In this document: positions 14,604-22,330 of the stretch, one piece after another
How positions within the stretch are numbered: position 1 is the first letter of the stretch
How the letters are laid out: each line of letters starts with the position of its first letter
Assembly (NCBI GenBank): GCA_017556805.1
Contig: JAFYMC010000011.1
Location: 1 to 38,134, forward strand
Origin: Lachnospiraceae bacterium
GTDB taxonomy: Bacteria > Bacillota > Clostridia > Lachnospirales > Lachnospiraceae
Direction of reading: 5' to 3'
DNA length: 38,134 bases
The notes under the pieces: generated by a model
Told to the model about the DNA's origin: nothing
What the model saw: the letters and a program-made list of their open reading frames with translations, nothing else
The model's database searches: none
Program-made: the position numbers and the translations under genes

Positions 14604-14634
14604 GTGAGGACTCATGGAAACTGTGAGTCCTCAC
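14604..14634 (+). terminator. Hairpin after XRE-TPR copy 2
   Basis: A perfect 11-bp stem GTGAGGACTCA / TGAGTCCTCAC with a 9-nt loop. It is followed by TTAAATT, without a strong T-run. It belongs to the repeated hairpin-promoter unit of this locus. Confidence 0.65.
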
Positions 14635-14647
14635 TTAAATTGCGATA

Positions 14648-14740
14648 TGGATTTTTTTTCGGATTTCCTGTATGCTAGAGTCAAGAAGTCTTCTTATGGT
14701 TGTAAAGGAAAGCAAATTTAAGGGTGCACGCTGAATTTGC
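14648..14740 (+). promoter_or_regulatory. Promoter, palindrome and leader hairpin of XRE-TPR copy 3
   Basis: TGGATT (14648-14653) and TATGCT (14671-14676), 17-bp spacer. The palindrome AAGAAGTCTTCTT is at 14683-14695. Leader hairpin: GCAAATT (14712-14718) with AATTTGC (14734-14740). Confidence 0.7.
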
Positions 14741-14765
14741 GGATGGAGGAAAAGGAGAGTACAGG

Positions 14766-15698
14766 ATGAACGAGAATTTTTCAAAGAATCTCAGAAAGCT
14801 GAGATTGGAAAAGAAGTTAACCCAGGAGCAGGTGGCGGAAAAGCTGGGGGTAAGTGCCCAGGCGGTGTCCCGTTGGGAAACAAGTGTGACCTTCCCGGAT
14901 ATTATGTTGTTGCCGGAGATTGCAAGAATATATGGTGTACTGGTGGATGATCTGTTTAAGGAAAGTCCGCAAGGATATGCCAATTTGGCGGAACGGTTGG
15001 GAACGGTGTATGATGATTCTCAGCGAAACGAGGATTTCATGGCAGCTGTCACGGAGTACGAACGCATGGAGAAGGAAGGTAGCATGAATGCGTGGGATTA
15101 TCGTGGATATGGCTGGGTATACAGCACAATGTTAGAGGTTTGTAAAAGAAAAATAATGGAATACTTTAGTAAGTCTTTGGAACTGAGTAAGGACACGGAT
15201 ACGGAATGCTATTATCGTATGAAAATCGGAATGCTGTCTTATCGATGTTTTGAATTAGGAGAGGGACAGAAGTGTATTGAGGAGCAGTTACAGATAGTAA
15301 AGGATGAGCCGGAAAATTCGGATGAAATGTCTTGTCTGGTAGCAGCGTATTATTATGCACGGCAGTATGAGGAATGTTATCGTGTAGCAAAGGAGGCTAT
15401 TGCAAAATTTTCGGAGGAACCGCGACTATACAGAATCGCCGGTCATGTATGCAGGGATTTGAAAAAGTACGATGAAGCCTTTGTGTACTGGGAAAAGGAT
15501 TTGGAATTCCAGACAACGATTCTGGAATCCCTGTACACCAGTGCGTTCTGTCGTGAGGAATTGGGAGAGTATGACAAGGCTTATGAGGATTGGATGAAAC
15601 TTGTAAAAATTTTGAACGAACAAGGTGCTGAGGTAGAAGTGAAGCTTCCAATGAGAAAGGCCGAGGAATGTAAGGAAAAGATGGGGAAGCGAGAATAA
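14766..15698 (+). CDS. XRE regulator with TPR-like C-terminal domain (tandem copy 3)
   Basis: A 310-residue paralogue of the genes at 11688 and 13620. The HTH is nearly identical to copy 2 (VSAQAVSRWETSVTFPD), while the TPR-like part is the most diverged of the three (YEECYRVAKEAIAKFSE, YDEAFVYWEKDLEFQT). The frame is open from 14724, but ATG 14766 aligns with the other copies and has AAAAGGAGAGTACAGG upstream. A strong terminator follows at 15718. The recognition helices are so alike that all three proteins could bind the same palindrome, giving cross-regulation; that is inference. Confidence 0.9.
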   Translation: MNENFSKNLRKLRLEKKLTQEQVAEKLGVSAQAVSRWETSVTFPDIMLLPEIARIYGVLVDDLFKESPQGYANLAERLGTVYDDSQRNEDFMAAVTEYERMEKEGSMNAWDYRGYGWVYSTMLEVCKRKIMEYFSKSLELSKDTDTECYYRMKIGMLSYRCFELGEGQKCIEEQLQIVKDEPENSDEMSCLVAAYYYARQYEECYRVAKEAIAKFSEEPRLYRIAGHVCRDLKKYDEAFVYWEKDLEFQTTILESLYTSAFCREELGEYDKAYEDWMKLVKILNEQGAEVEVKLPMRKAEECKEKMGKRE

Positions 15699-15717
15699 AA
15701 GTGTAGGGAAGTAAAGG

Positions 15718-15760
15718 AAAAGGTCGTATCTGTGGCGTGGGCTACGGATACGACCTTTTT
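15718..15760. terminator. Bidirectional terminator between XRE-TPR copy 3 and argS
   Basis: A 13-bp stem (AAAAGGTCGTATC at 15718-15730 with GATACGACCTTTT at 15747-15759) and an inner GTGGC/GCTAC stem. A runs on one side and T runs on the other serve both convergent genes. Confidence 0.9.
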
Positions 15761-15765
15761 ATGTT

Positions 15766-17508
15766 TTACATTTCCTCCGGACACTCCATTCCCAAGAGTC
15801 CGCACCCATCTGTCAATACCTTTTGTACCAGGTCTGTCAGAACCAGACGGGCTTTTTTCTCATGCTCCTCGGCATGAAGAATGGAGCACTCATGGTAGAA
15901 TTTATTAAAAGCGGCGGCAACGGAAATCAGATACCGTGCGATAACGGACGGTTCGTAGCGATCGGCAGCAGCATTTACCGCATCGTTGTAACCGGAAAGT
16001 GTTTTGATTAAAGCATAACTGATGTCGTCGGTGAAAACGGAACAATCAATATCCGCAAGCGTGTCTTTTACTGTGGCAACGACGGTATCGGCAATATCGG
16101 CGGTATCGGAGAAGAAATTGCCTTTCCGTAACACGCTTTTTGCCCGGGCGCAGGTGTACTGGACATACGGGCCGGTAGTGCCGTCAAAGCTCAAAACTTC
16201 GTCCCAGGAAAACTCCACATTTTTGATACGCTGGTTGAACAGGTCGTGGAAAATGACTGCTCCCACGCCCACTATCCGTGCTACAGATTCTTTGTCGGTC
16301 AGGTTCGGATTCTTCTCTTCGATGGCGGCGAGGGCACGGGAAATGGCTTCCTTTAAGATATCCTCGGCGTAGATGATATGGCCGCCACGGGTGGAAAGCT
16401 TCAAGCCGCCGAGGCTTACCAGACCGTACGGGATGTGTACTAAGGAGTCTGTCCAGTCATAGCCCATGAGCTTCACTGCTTGAAAGACCTGCTTAAAATG
16501 CAGACTTTGTTCCAAACCGGTAACATAGAGACATTTGTCAAAGTCATAGGTCTCTTTCCGGTACAGGACCGCCGCAATGTCACGGGAGTGATAGATAGAA
16601 CCGCCGTCGTTTTTCAGGATAAGACACGGCGGCATATCGTAAGTGGACAGGTCAATGATTTTTGCTCCCTGGCTTTCCGTAAGCAGATTCTTTTCCGTGA
16701 GTTCTTTCACCAGTGCTGGGACTTTCTCACGGAAGATGCTTTCGCCGGTATAGGAGTCAAAGGACATGTGAAGCAGGTCGTAGACACGCTCAAATTCAAT
16801 CATACTGATGTCCTTGAACCAATTCCAGAAAGAAAGTGCCTCCGGGTCATTTTGTTCCATTTTTACAAACCAGGCCCGGGCATCTTCTGTAAGCTCCGGA
16901 TGCAGTCTTTCTTCGGCATTAAACTTTATATAAACCCGAAGCAGTTCTTCGATTCCCTTTTCTTCTACCTGTTCTTTGCTGCTCCAAAGCTTATAAGCAA
17001 CGATGAGCTTTCCGAACTGGGTGCCCCAGTCACCCAAGTGATTAATACGAACCACATGCCAGCCCAGTTTGTCGAAAATCTTATACAGAGAATTGCCGAT
17101 GACGGTGGTACGCAAATGGCCTACATGAAAGTTTTTGGCAATGTTGGGAGAAGAGTAGTCCATGCATACGGTTTTGCCGGCGCCCGGTTGGTCCACGCCC
17201 AGAGTCTCGGTTTGTAGTTTGAGAAGACAGTCCTTGGCGTAAGCGGAACGGTCAAAAAAGAAATTGCAGTATCCGCCAACGGTTTCGATACGGGCAATGC
17301 CCAGCAGGGGCAAATCCGGCAAAAGAGCGGATTTGATATCTTCTGCAATCAGTGCAGGGCTTTTCCGTAAAGCCTTCGCAAAGGAAAAGCAAGGCAGGGC
17401 AAAGTCACCCATGGTTGACTCCGGCGGGACAGCCAGAAGTTCGGCAATGGTGTCCGGAGAAATGTCCGGAAGTGCAGTCGCGATGTGGTTACAAAGTGTT
17501 GTTTTCAT
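15766..17508 (-). CDS. argS: Arginyl-tRNA synthetase
   Basis: A 580-residue class I aminoacyl-tRNA synthetase that charges tRNA-Arg. The N-terminal Add-1 domain covers about residues 1-95. The HIGH motif is HVGH at 128-131, after SSPNIAKNF. The KMSK-loop counterpart is KLSTRGG, and the C-terminal anticodon-binding DALR domain holds YTCARAKSVLRK. The frame is open to 17640, but ATG 17508 follows AGGAGGTTTCTC and begins the family's N-terminus. The upstream open part is the leader transcript. That leader carries a peptide with five Arg codons and a terminator, so expression is probably controlled by arginine or charged tRNA-Arg supply. Confidence 0.96.
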   Translation of the reverse strand: MKTTLCNHIATALPDISPDTIAELLAVPPESTMGDFALPCFSFAKALRKSPALIAEDIKSALLPDLPLLGIARIETVGGYCNFFFDRSAYAKDCLLKLQTETLGVDQPGAGKTVCMDYSSPNIAKNFHVGHLRTTVIGNSLYKIFDKLGWHVVRINHLGDWGTQFGKLIVAYKLWSSKEQVEEKGIEELLRVYIKFNAEERLHPELTEDARAWFVKMEQNDPEALSFWNWFKDISMIEFERVYDLLHMSFDSYTGESIFREKVPALVKELTEKNLLTESQGAKIIDLSTYDMPPCLILKNDGGSIYHSRDIAAVLYRKETYDFDKCLYVTGLEQSLHFKQVFQAVKLMGYDWTDSLVHIPYGLVSLGGLKLSTRGGHIIYAEDILKEAISRALAAIEEKNPNLTDKESVARIVGVGAVIFHDLFNQRIKNVEFSWDEVLSFDGTTGPYVQYTCARAKSVLRKGNFFSDTADIADTVVATVKDTLADIDCSVFTDDISYALIKTLSGYNDAVNAAADRYEPSVIARYLISVAAAFNKFYHECSILHAEEHEKKARLVLTDLVQKVLTDGCGLLGMECPEEM

Positions 17509-17584
17509 GAGAAACCTCCTAAGTGTTGATGTTTTGAAAGGTCGCAAAAGTGACATGGAATCGCAGATAAGGAACCGGACTTCG

Positions 17585-17634
17585 GAAACAAAAAGAACCG
17601 CAAGGATCGTGTTCACGAAATCCGTTGCGGTTCT
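17585..17634 (-). terminator. argS leader terminator (attenuator)
   Basis: On the minus strand AGAACCGCAA (17634-17625) pairs perfectly with TTGCGGTTCT (17603-17594). An inner ATCC/GGAT and CGTG/CACG helix extends the stem, and TTTTTGTTT follows. It lies about 80 nt before the argS start codon and downstream of the leader peptide. Nothing upstream on this strand needs it except the leader RNA. Confidence 0.85.
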
Positions 17635-17729
17635 ATGCATCTATGAATGTTATCACAGCACCGCACGGCAACAAGACGTACTCTCTTGCAACCGTGCGAT
17701 AATCAGCATGGTTACAAGAGCATACGTCT
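17622..17729 (-). promoter_or_regulatory. argS alternative leader helices (antiterminator and competitors)
   Basis: Four competing pairings are visible on the minus strand. Helix A: 17729-17710 (last leader-peptide codons, from the fourth Arg codon through the stop) with 17693-17674, 17 bp with two small interruptions. Helix B: 17698-17692 with 17668-17662, 7 bp, using bases of the 3' arm of A. Antiterminator C: 17668-17654 with 17637-17622, 14 bp with one mismatch and one bulge. Terminator D: 17634-17625 with 17603-17594. A excludes B, B excludes C, and C excludes D. Confidence 0.75.
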
Positions 17730-17768
17730 CTGTCTGCGTCTTAAGCTGTTCTGTAAGAAAATATTCAT
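17712..17768 (-). CDS. argS leader peptide, arginine-rich
   Basis: An 18-codon frame, MNIFLQNSLRRRQRRMLL. Five of the six codons 10-15 encode arginine (AGA, CGC, AGA, CAG, AGA, CGT; the CAG is Gln). AAAGGAC lies 7 nt before the ATG, and a promoter lies about 30 nt upstream. The last codons form the 5' arm of leader helix A. By analogy with amino-acid operon leaders such as trp and his, ribosome stalling at uncharged Arg codons would select the antiterminated fold. It is probably not a functional peptide in itself. It is the only such frame in this leader with a ribosome binding site. Confidence 0.82.
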   Translation of the reverse strand: MNIFLQNSLRRRQRRMLL

Positions 17769-17798
17769 AGCAGTTGTCCTTTCGGAAATTTTAGGTGT

Positions 17799-17827
17799 AT
17801 CATAACACGGAATGAAAAAGAATGCAA
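17799..17827 (-). promoter_or_regulatory. Promoter of the argS leader transcript
   Basis: On the minus strand, -35 TTGCAT (17827-17822) and -10 TATGAT (17804-17799) are 17 bp apart. The transcript would start near 17792, about 24 nt ahead of the leader peptide. Confidence 0.78.
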
Positions 17828-17864
17828 GCTTTTTTTAAAATTCGAGAACCGGAAAAGGAAAGCG

Positions 17865-18647
17865 CTAATCTTCCTTTGTTACACTCCTCCGATACTCCGT
17901 CGGCGTCTTTCCTGTCTGCTCCTTAAACTGTCGCATAAAGTGAATCTCGCTGTGATACCCGCAAGTGTCCGCAATTTGGTACACCGGAAGAGTGGTGGAG
18001 GACAGCAGATAACAGGCGTATTCCGTCCGGGCGCGAATGAGGTCCGCGATGACGCCGGTGCCATAGAGCTTCCGGTAGATATGTTGGAAGGAAGAGCGGC
18101 TAAGGCCTGCTTCTTTTGCCAGTTCATCCGGGGAGTGGTACAGGTACGGCTCGTTATACATTTGGCTGCGGATGCGGTTAAACAGAAGAAAGTGCGGGTC
18201 ACGATGCCGGATGGACTCAAATTCTTCGCTCAGGTAGTTAAAAAACAGGCGCAGATACAAGGTTAAATTCTCCTGCTTTAGCGGGTTTGGCGAGTGGAAT
18301 TCGTAGGTGATGGATTCCAGCAGTTTGGAAAGCCGCTCCATGTTTTTGAGAAACACCGGTGTATCGAAGGGAATTCCCAGTTCCTTTAAATGAGCCAGAT
18401 CCCGCTCGTTTAAGGCAAGGTGTACCCAGTCGTCGGTATAGTCGGTATCCGTGGCTCCGTAATGCTGGGGTGTGCCGTTGTTGTACAGAATAAAATAAGG
18501 AACGGTGGTGGTTTGCTCCGCTCCGTCAAGGACAAGCCGGGACGGTGAAAACACAAGAAGCAAAAGCCAGTCTCCGGAGCCTAAGGGACGGTCAATATGG
18601 AAAGAAGTGTCGTGAGTATGGTGGTAGCCTATTTTTTTGATATTCAT
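17865..18647 (-). CDS. AraC-family transcriptional regulator
   Basis: A 260-residue regulator. An N-terminal cupin-like sensing part covers about residues 1-150, with DTSFHIDRPLGSGDWLLLLV and a PHxY-like turn. The C-terminal AraC/XylS domain has two HTH motifs, LAKEAGLSRSSFQHIYRKLY and PVYQIADTCGYHSEIHFMRQ, closing with FKEQTGKTPTEYRR. ATG 18647 follows AGAAAGGATTTCT. It is divergent from the GH51 arabinofuranosidase gene 275 bp away and is the likely activator of that gene in response to a pentose or oligosaccharide. The ligand is inferred only from context. Confidence 0.9.
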   Translation of the reverse strand: MNIKKIGYHHTHDTSFHIDRPLGSGDWLLLLVFSPSRLVLDGAEQTTTVPYFILYNNGTPQHYGATDTDYTDDWVHLALNERDLAHLKELGIPFDTPVFLKNMERLSKLLESITYEFHSPNPLKQENLTLYLRLFFNYLSEEFESIRHRDPHFLLFNRIRSQMYNEPYLYHSPDELAKEAGLSRSSFQHIYRKLYGTGVIADLIRARTEYACYLLSSTTLPVYQIADTCGYHSEIHFMRQFKEQTGKTPTEYRRSVTKED

Positions 18648-18801
18648 AGAAATCCTTTCTGCAATATAGGAATGCTACGTGTGCATTTTGTTAATTTAAA
18701 TCCGAAAATGCTTTGGAATGGTAATGGAGCATATCTATCGGGAAGTATTGTATTTACACGGAAGCTGCGCTATTTATCTTTAGAATAGCATAAAATAGAG
18801 G

Positions 18802-18866
18802 TTTGCACAATATGTTAGTTTTTTTGCAACATCGGGTATGTACAATAAGAAAAAGAATGATACAAT
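18802..18866 (+). promoter_or_regulatory. Promoter region of abfA with paired TTTGCA sites
   Basis: TTTGCA at 18802-18807 and again at 18823-18828 are 21 bp apart, two helical turns, as expected for an AraC-type direct repeat. TGTACA (18839-18844) and TACAAT (18861-18866) with a 16-bp spacer form a weak promoter just downstream. Of the rest of the 275-bp intergenic region I can say only that it is AT-rich. Confidence 0.5.
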
Positions 18867-18922
18867 AAAATTATGAGAATACGCCAAAAAACGGCGGAAT
18901 TTACAGAAGGAAGGAGTTTCTT

Positions 18923-20407
18923 ATGAAGGCAAAACTTAATTTGAACAAGGACAACATCGTAAGTAAAATCGATGACAGACTGTACGGTTCCTTTATCGAG
19001 CATCTGGGACGTGCGGTGTACGGCGGTATTTACGAGCCGGGTCATGAGACTGCGGATGACATGGGGTTCCGTGGGGATGTTATGGAAGTAATTAAAGAGA
19101 TGAAGGTTCCGTTGGTACGTTACCCGGGCGGTAATTTCGTTTCCGGTTATCGTTGGGAAGACGGTACCGGTGACCGCGCAAAGCGTCCGCGTCGCTTGGA
19201 ATTGGCTTGGGGTACCATTGAGACCAATGAAGTGGGTATTGATGAGTTCCAGGAGTGGGCAAAGCGTGCCGGCAGTGAAATCATGATGGCGGTGAATCTT
19301 GGTACCAGAGGCGCAGAAGAAGCAGGAAATCTGGTAGAGTACTGTAACGCCGTGACCGATACTTACTATGCGGATATGCGTCGCAAGAACGGTTTTGACG
19401 AGCCGTTCGGCATTCGTACCTGGTGTCTCGGTAACGAGATGGATGGTCCGTGGCAGATTTGTCACTTAGAGGCAAAGGAATATGCAAGAAAGGCTTGTGA
19501 GGCAGCAAAGATTATGAAGTGGACCGACCCGTCCATCGAACTGGTTGCCTGTGGCAGTTCTTCCAGCAGTATGCCGACCTTCGGTGAGTGGGAGGAGACC
19601 GTACTTCGCGAATGTTACGAGCACATTGATTATATTTCTTTACATAGCTACTACGGAAATCGTGACAATAATACGGAAGAGTATCTCGGAAGCTCTCTTG
19701 ATATGGATCACTTTATCGAGACTGTGGCTGCGATTTGCGATAAGGTAAAGGCCGAGAAGAAGAGTGAGAAGGATATTTACCTTTCCTTTGATGAGTGGAA
19801 TGTATGGTTCCATTCCAATGAAGCAGATAAGCAGATTCCGCGCTGGAGCATTGCCCCGCCGCAGTTAGAGGATATTTACAACATGGAGGATGCTCTTGTT
19901 GTAGGTGGTTTGGTGAACTCTTTGATTAATCATTCCGACCGCGTAAAGATCGGTTGTTTGGCACAGCTTGTAAATGTTATCGCTCCGATTATGACGGTTA
20001 CCGGCGGTAAGATGTGGTTACAGACCATTTTCTATCCGTACATGTATGCGGCACGCTACGGTCGCGGTGTTGCACTGAAGGCTTCTTGTGAGTGTGAAAA
20101 GTATGCGGCAGGTAAGTGGGATGCGATTCCGTACGTAGACTGTTCTGCGGTATATAACGAGGAGGCCGGCGAAGTGGCAGTTTTCGTGGTAAACAGAAAT
20201 CTGAAGGAGAGTGTTACCTTAGACCTTTCCCTTGACGGTTTTACCGTAGAGAGCGTTCTGGAGCACAAGATTGTGAATCACGATGACATGAAGGCTTCCA
20301 ATTCCGTAGACAATCAGGCGGTAGTTGCCCGTGACGGTAATGCAAAGGCTGATTCCGTAGAACTGGAGCCGCACTCCTACAACATGATTCGCCTTAAGGT
20401 GAAGTAA
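18923..20407 (+). CDS. abfA: Alpha-L-arabinofuranosidase, GH51
   Basis: A 494-residue cytoplasmic-type glycoside hydrolase without a signal peptide. It releases arabinofuranose from arabino-oligosaccharides taken up by the cell. The (beta/alpha)8 barrel carries the acid/base glutamate in LGNEMDGPW (E172) and the nucleophile in LSFDEWNVW (E291). YGSFIEHLGRAVYGGIYEPG and VRYPGGNFVSGYRWEDG are typical N-terminal GH51 motifs. A C-terminal beta-sandwich ends in SYNMIRLKVK. AGGAAGGAG lies just upstream of the ATG. No transporter gene is adjacent. The divergent AraC gene probably regulates it. Confidence 0.94.
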   Translation: MKAKLNLNKDNIVSKIDDRLYGSFIEHLGRAVYGGIYEPGHETADDMGFRGDVMEVIKEMKVPLVRYPGGNFVSGYRWEDGTGDRAKRPRRLELAWGTIETNEVGIDEFQEWAKRAGSEIMMAVNLGTRGAEEAGNLVEYCNAVTDTYYADMRRKNGFDEPFGIRTWCLGNEMDGPWQICHLEAKEYARKACEAAKIMKWTDPSIELVACGSSSSSMPTFGEWEETVLRECYEHIDYISLHSYYGNRDNNTEEYLGSSLDMDHFIETVAAICDKVKAEKKSEKDIYLSFDEWNVWFHSNEADKQIPRWSIAPPQLEDIYNMEDALVVGGLVNSLINHSDRVKIGCLAQLVNVIAPIMTVTGGKMWLQTIFYPYMYAARYGRGVALKASCECEKYAAGKWDAIPYVDCSAVYNEEAGEVAVFVVNRNLKESVTLDLSLDGFTVESVLEHKIVNHDDMKASNSVDNQAVVARDGNAKADSVELEPHSYNMIRLKVK

Positions 20408-20436
20408 GAGAACGATAAAATTTGATTATGACAGAA

Positions 20437-20474
20437 AAGGCCGGCTATCGCGTATGCGATGGTCGGTCTTTTTG
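20437..20474 (+). terminator. Terminator after abfA
   Basis: A 15-bp stem (20437-20451 with 20456-20470, three G-U pairs), loop GTAT, followed by a T tract. Confidence 0.9.
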
Positions 20475-20547
20475 ACCAATGTTGGAAAAACATAAATATT
20501 CTAACAAGAACAGAAAGAAAATGTAAACATATTTATATAAAAATTAT

Positions 20548-20576
20548 TTGAAAATTTGCAATAATTGTTGTACAAT
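20548..20576 (+). promoter_or_regulatory. Promoter of the chemoreceptor gene
   Basis: TTGAAA (20548-20553) and TACAAT (20571-20576), 17-bp spacer. It overlaps the 5' end of a longer reading frame and so supports the downstream start at 20647. Confidence 0.7.
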
Positions 20577-20646
20577 ATATTGTAATAAAAGTAAAATGAT
20601 TGACAGGTGTGGGCTAAATGTACTAGATGGAAAGCGAGGTATGCCT

Positions 20647-22140
20647 ATGAAGAGAGAAACAGAAGATTTATCCGTAAAGAGCGTTGCGGCAGCCAGTACA
20701 AATAAAACCGCCATCAGCGGTTTGCTTGTAATGAATTTTGTGTTGGCGCTGGCATATGCAGTAGAGGTAATAAAGGATGCCAGAAGTATAGGAAGTTACC
20801 TGATTGTGTTGGCGCTTTGCGTGGTGCCGTCGGCAGTTTCGGTGGTACTGTTTATGCGCAAGAAGGATTCCATGGCTATACGGTATGTATTTGCGGCAGG
20901 TTTTGCGTTGTTGTATGCGTATATTATGTTTACAACGTCCACAACAATGGTATTTTGTTATGTAATCGTAGCGTATGTTATTTTAATGGTGTATACGGAT
21001 ATAAAGCTTTTGCTCGGCTTGGGCGGATGTGCCTTGCTTACCAATATTGTGCTGATTGTATTGCAGGCTGTGAAAGGCGAATTGTCCGGAGGGGAGCTTA
21101 CCCAGGCGGAGATTATGTTGGCGTGTCTTCTGTTGACAGGATTCTTCTCCATACTGGCACTGAATAAAATCAGAGGCATCAATCAGGCGAATATAGATAA
21201 GGCGGAAGAAGAACGGAAGCAGTCGGAGGAGATTTTACACAATACACTGGATGTGGCCTCGACTATGACAGAGAATATCAATGCTTCGGTTACGGAGGCA
21301 GAGCGTCTGAAGGAGGCCATCGGAGAAACGAAGCAGGCCATGGAAGAGTTGGCAGTCGGAGTGAAGGACGGTGTTTCTGCGATTTCGGTACAGAAACAGA
21401 ATACGTTTACCATTAACCAAAATGTAAGCAAGGTAGATGCGGTGGTGGGCTCCATTGTCTCCGAGGTACATAGCGCGGAGGAAAACCTGAATAAAGGCAA
21501 CGATATTATGAGAGAGCTTCTGCATCAGGTAAAGGTGTCCGGAGAGTCCGGTGCACTGGTGGCAGAGAAGATGGACGAGTTAAAAGCCAATGCGGATAAG
21601 ATGCAGACCATTATGGGACTTATCAGTAATGTAGCAGACCAGACCGGGTTGTTGGCGCTTAACGCCAGTATTGAAGCGGCGAGAGCCGGAGAAGCAGGTA
21701 AGGGATTTGCTGTAGTTGCTTCGGAGATTTCCAATCTTTCTGCGCAGACCAATACGGCAACCGGAGAGATTAATTCATTAATTGTCAGTATTGTAAACTC
21801 CATCGGAGCGGTGACGGAATCTATGGAGCGTTTGCTTGAGAGCAGCCGGATGCAGAATCAGTACGTAGACAATACCGCGGATAATTTCGAGCAGATTCAT
21901 AACAGTACACAAAATATTGTGGAACAGGTATCGAAGTTAAAGGAAACGGTGGGCGTAGTGACATCGGCAAATGCCCAAGTATCGGAGGGAATCGTCAATG
22001 TTGAGGCGGTGACGCAGAAGGTAATGGAAGAGGCAAACGATACATTGGAGAGCTGTAACACCAACCTGCAAAGTATTGCAACCGTAACGGAGATTATGGA
22101 CCGGTTGATGCGGAATGCGGAGATGCTACAGACGAAGTAA
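20647..22140 (+). CDS. Methyl-accepting chemotaxis protein with membrane-embedded sensor
   Basis: A 497-residue chemoreceptor. Six hydrophobic helices fill residues 22-173 (about 22-41, 49-69, 79-96, 99-116, 119-141, 153-173), with no large extracellular ligand domain between them. A cytoplasmic coiled coil with heptads follows from about 180 to the end. The conserved signalling tip is [27 protein letters not shown]. Chemoreceptors pass signals to CheA/CheW; without an outer sensor domain it may sense membrane state or a lipophilic ligand. ATG 20647 is chosen over 20641 for spacing from GCGAGG. No chemotaxis genes are adjacent. Confidence 0.92.
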   Translation: MKRETEDLSVKSVAAASTNKTAISGLLVMNFVLALAYAVEVIKDARSIGSYLIVLALCVVPSAVSVVLFMRKKDSMAIRYVFAAGFALLYAYIMFTTSTTMVFCYVIVAYVILMVYTDIKLLLGLGGCALLTNIVLIVLQAVKGELSGGELTQAEIMLACLLLTGFFSILALNKIRGINQANIDKAEEERKQSEEILHNTLDVASTMTENINASVTEAERLKEAIGETKQAMEELAVGVKDGVSAISVQKQNTFTINQNVSKVDAVVGSIVSEVHSAEENLNKGNDIMRELLHQVKVSGESGALVAEKMDELKANADKMQTIMGLISNVADQTGLLALNASIEAARAGEAGKGFAVVASEISNLSAQTNTATGEINSLIVSIVNSIGAVTESMERLLESSRMQNQYVDNTADNFEQIHNSTQNIVEQVSKLKETVGVVTSANAQVSEGIVNVEAVTQKVMEEANDTLESCNTNLQSIATVTEIMDRLMRNAEMLQTK

Positions 22141-22204
22141 GATGCATGATGACGGGTAGGCTGACAGCTTTATCCGGCAATTAAAGGATGTAGAGACAGG
22201 AAAG

Positions 22205-22258
22205 AATCGGCAAAGTGCGTTTCCCCCAAGACAGGGATAGGCATTTTGCCGATTTTGT
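22205..22258 (+). terminator. Terminator after the chemoreceptor gene
   Basis: AATCGGCAAAGTGC (22205-22218) pairs along its full length with GCATTTTGCCGATT (22241-22254); TTTTGTG follows. Confidence 0.85.
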
Positions 22259-22330
22259 GTTATGATAGGAACGGTAACAGGCGAGTTTGCGAAACGGAGA
22301 GGAAACCGTGTTAGCAGGGGAGGTGCATCC

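Noticed and set aside
17509-17780. T-box riboswitch for argS
   Set aside because: No T-box consensus (AGGGTGGNACCGCG-like) or specifier stem I layout could be found in the leader.
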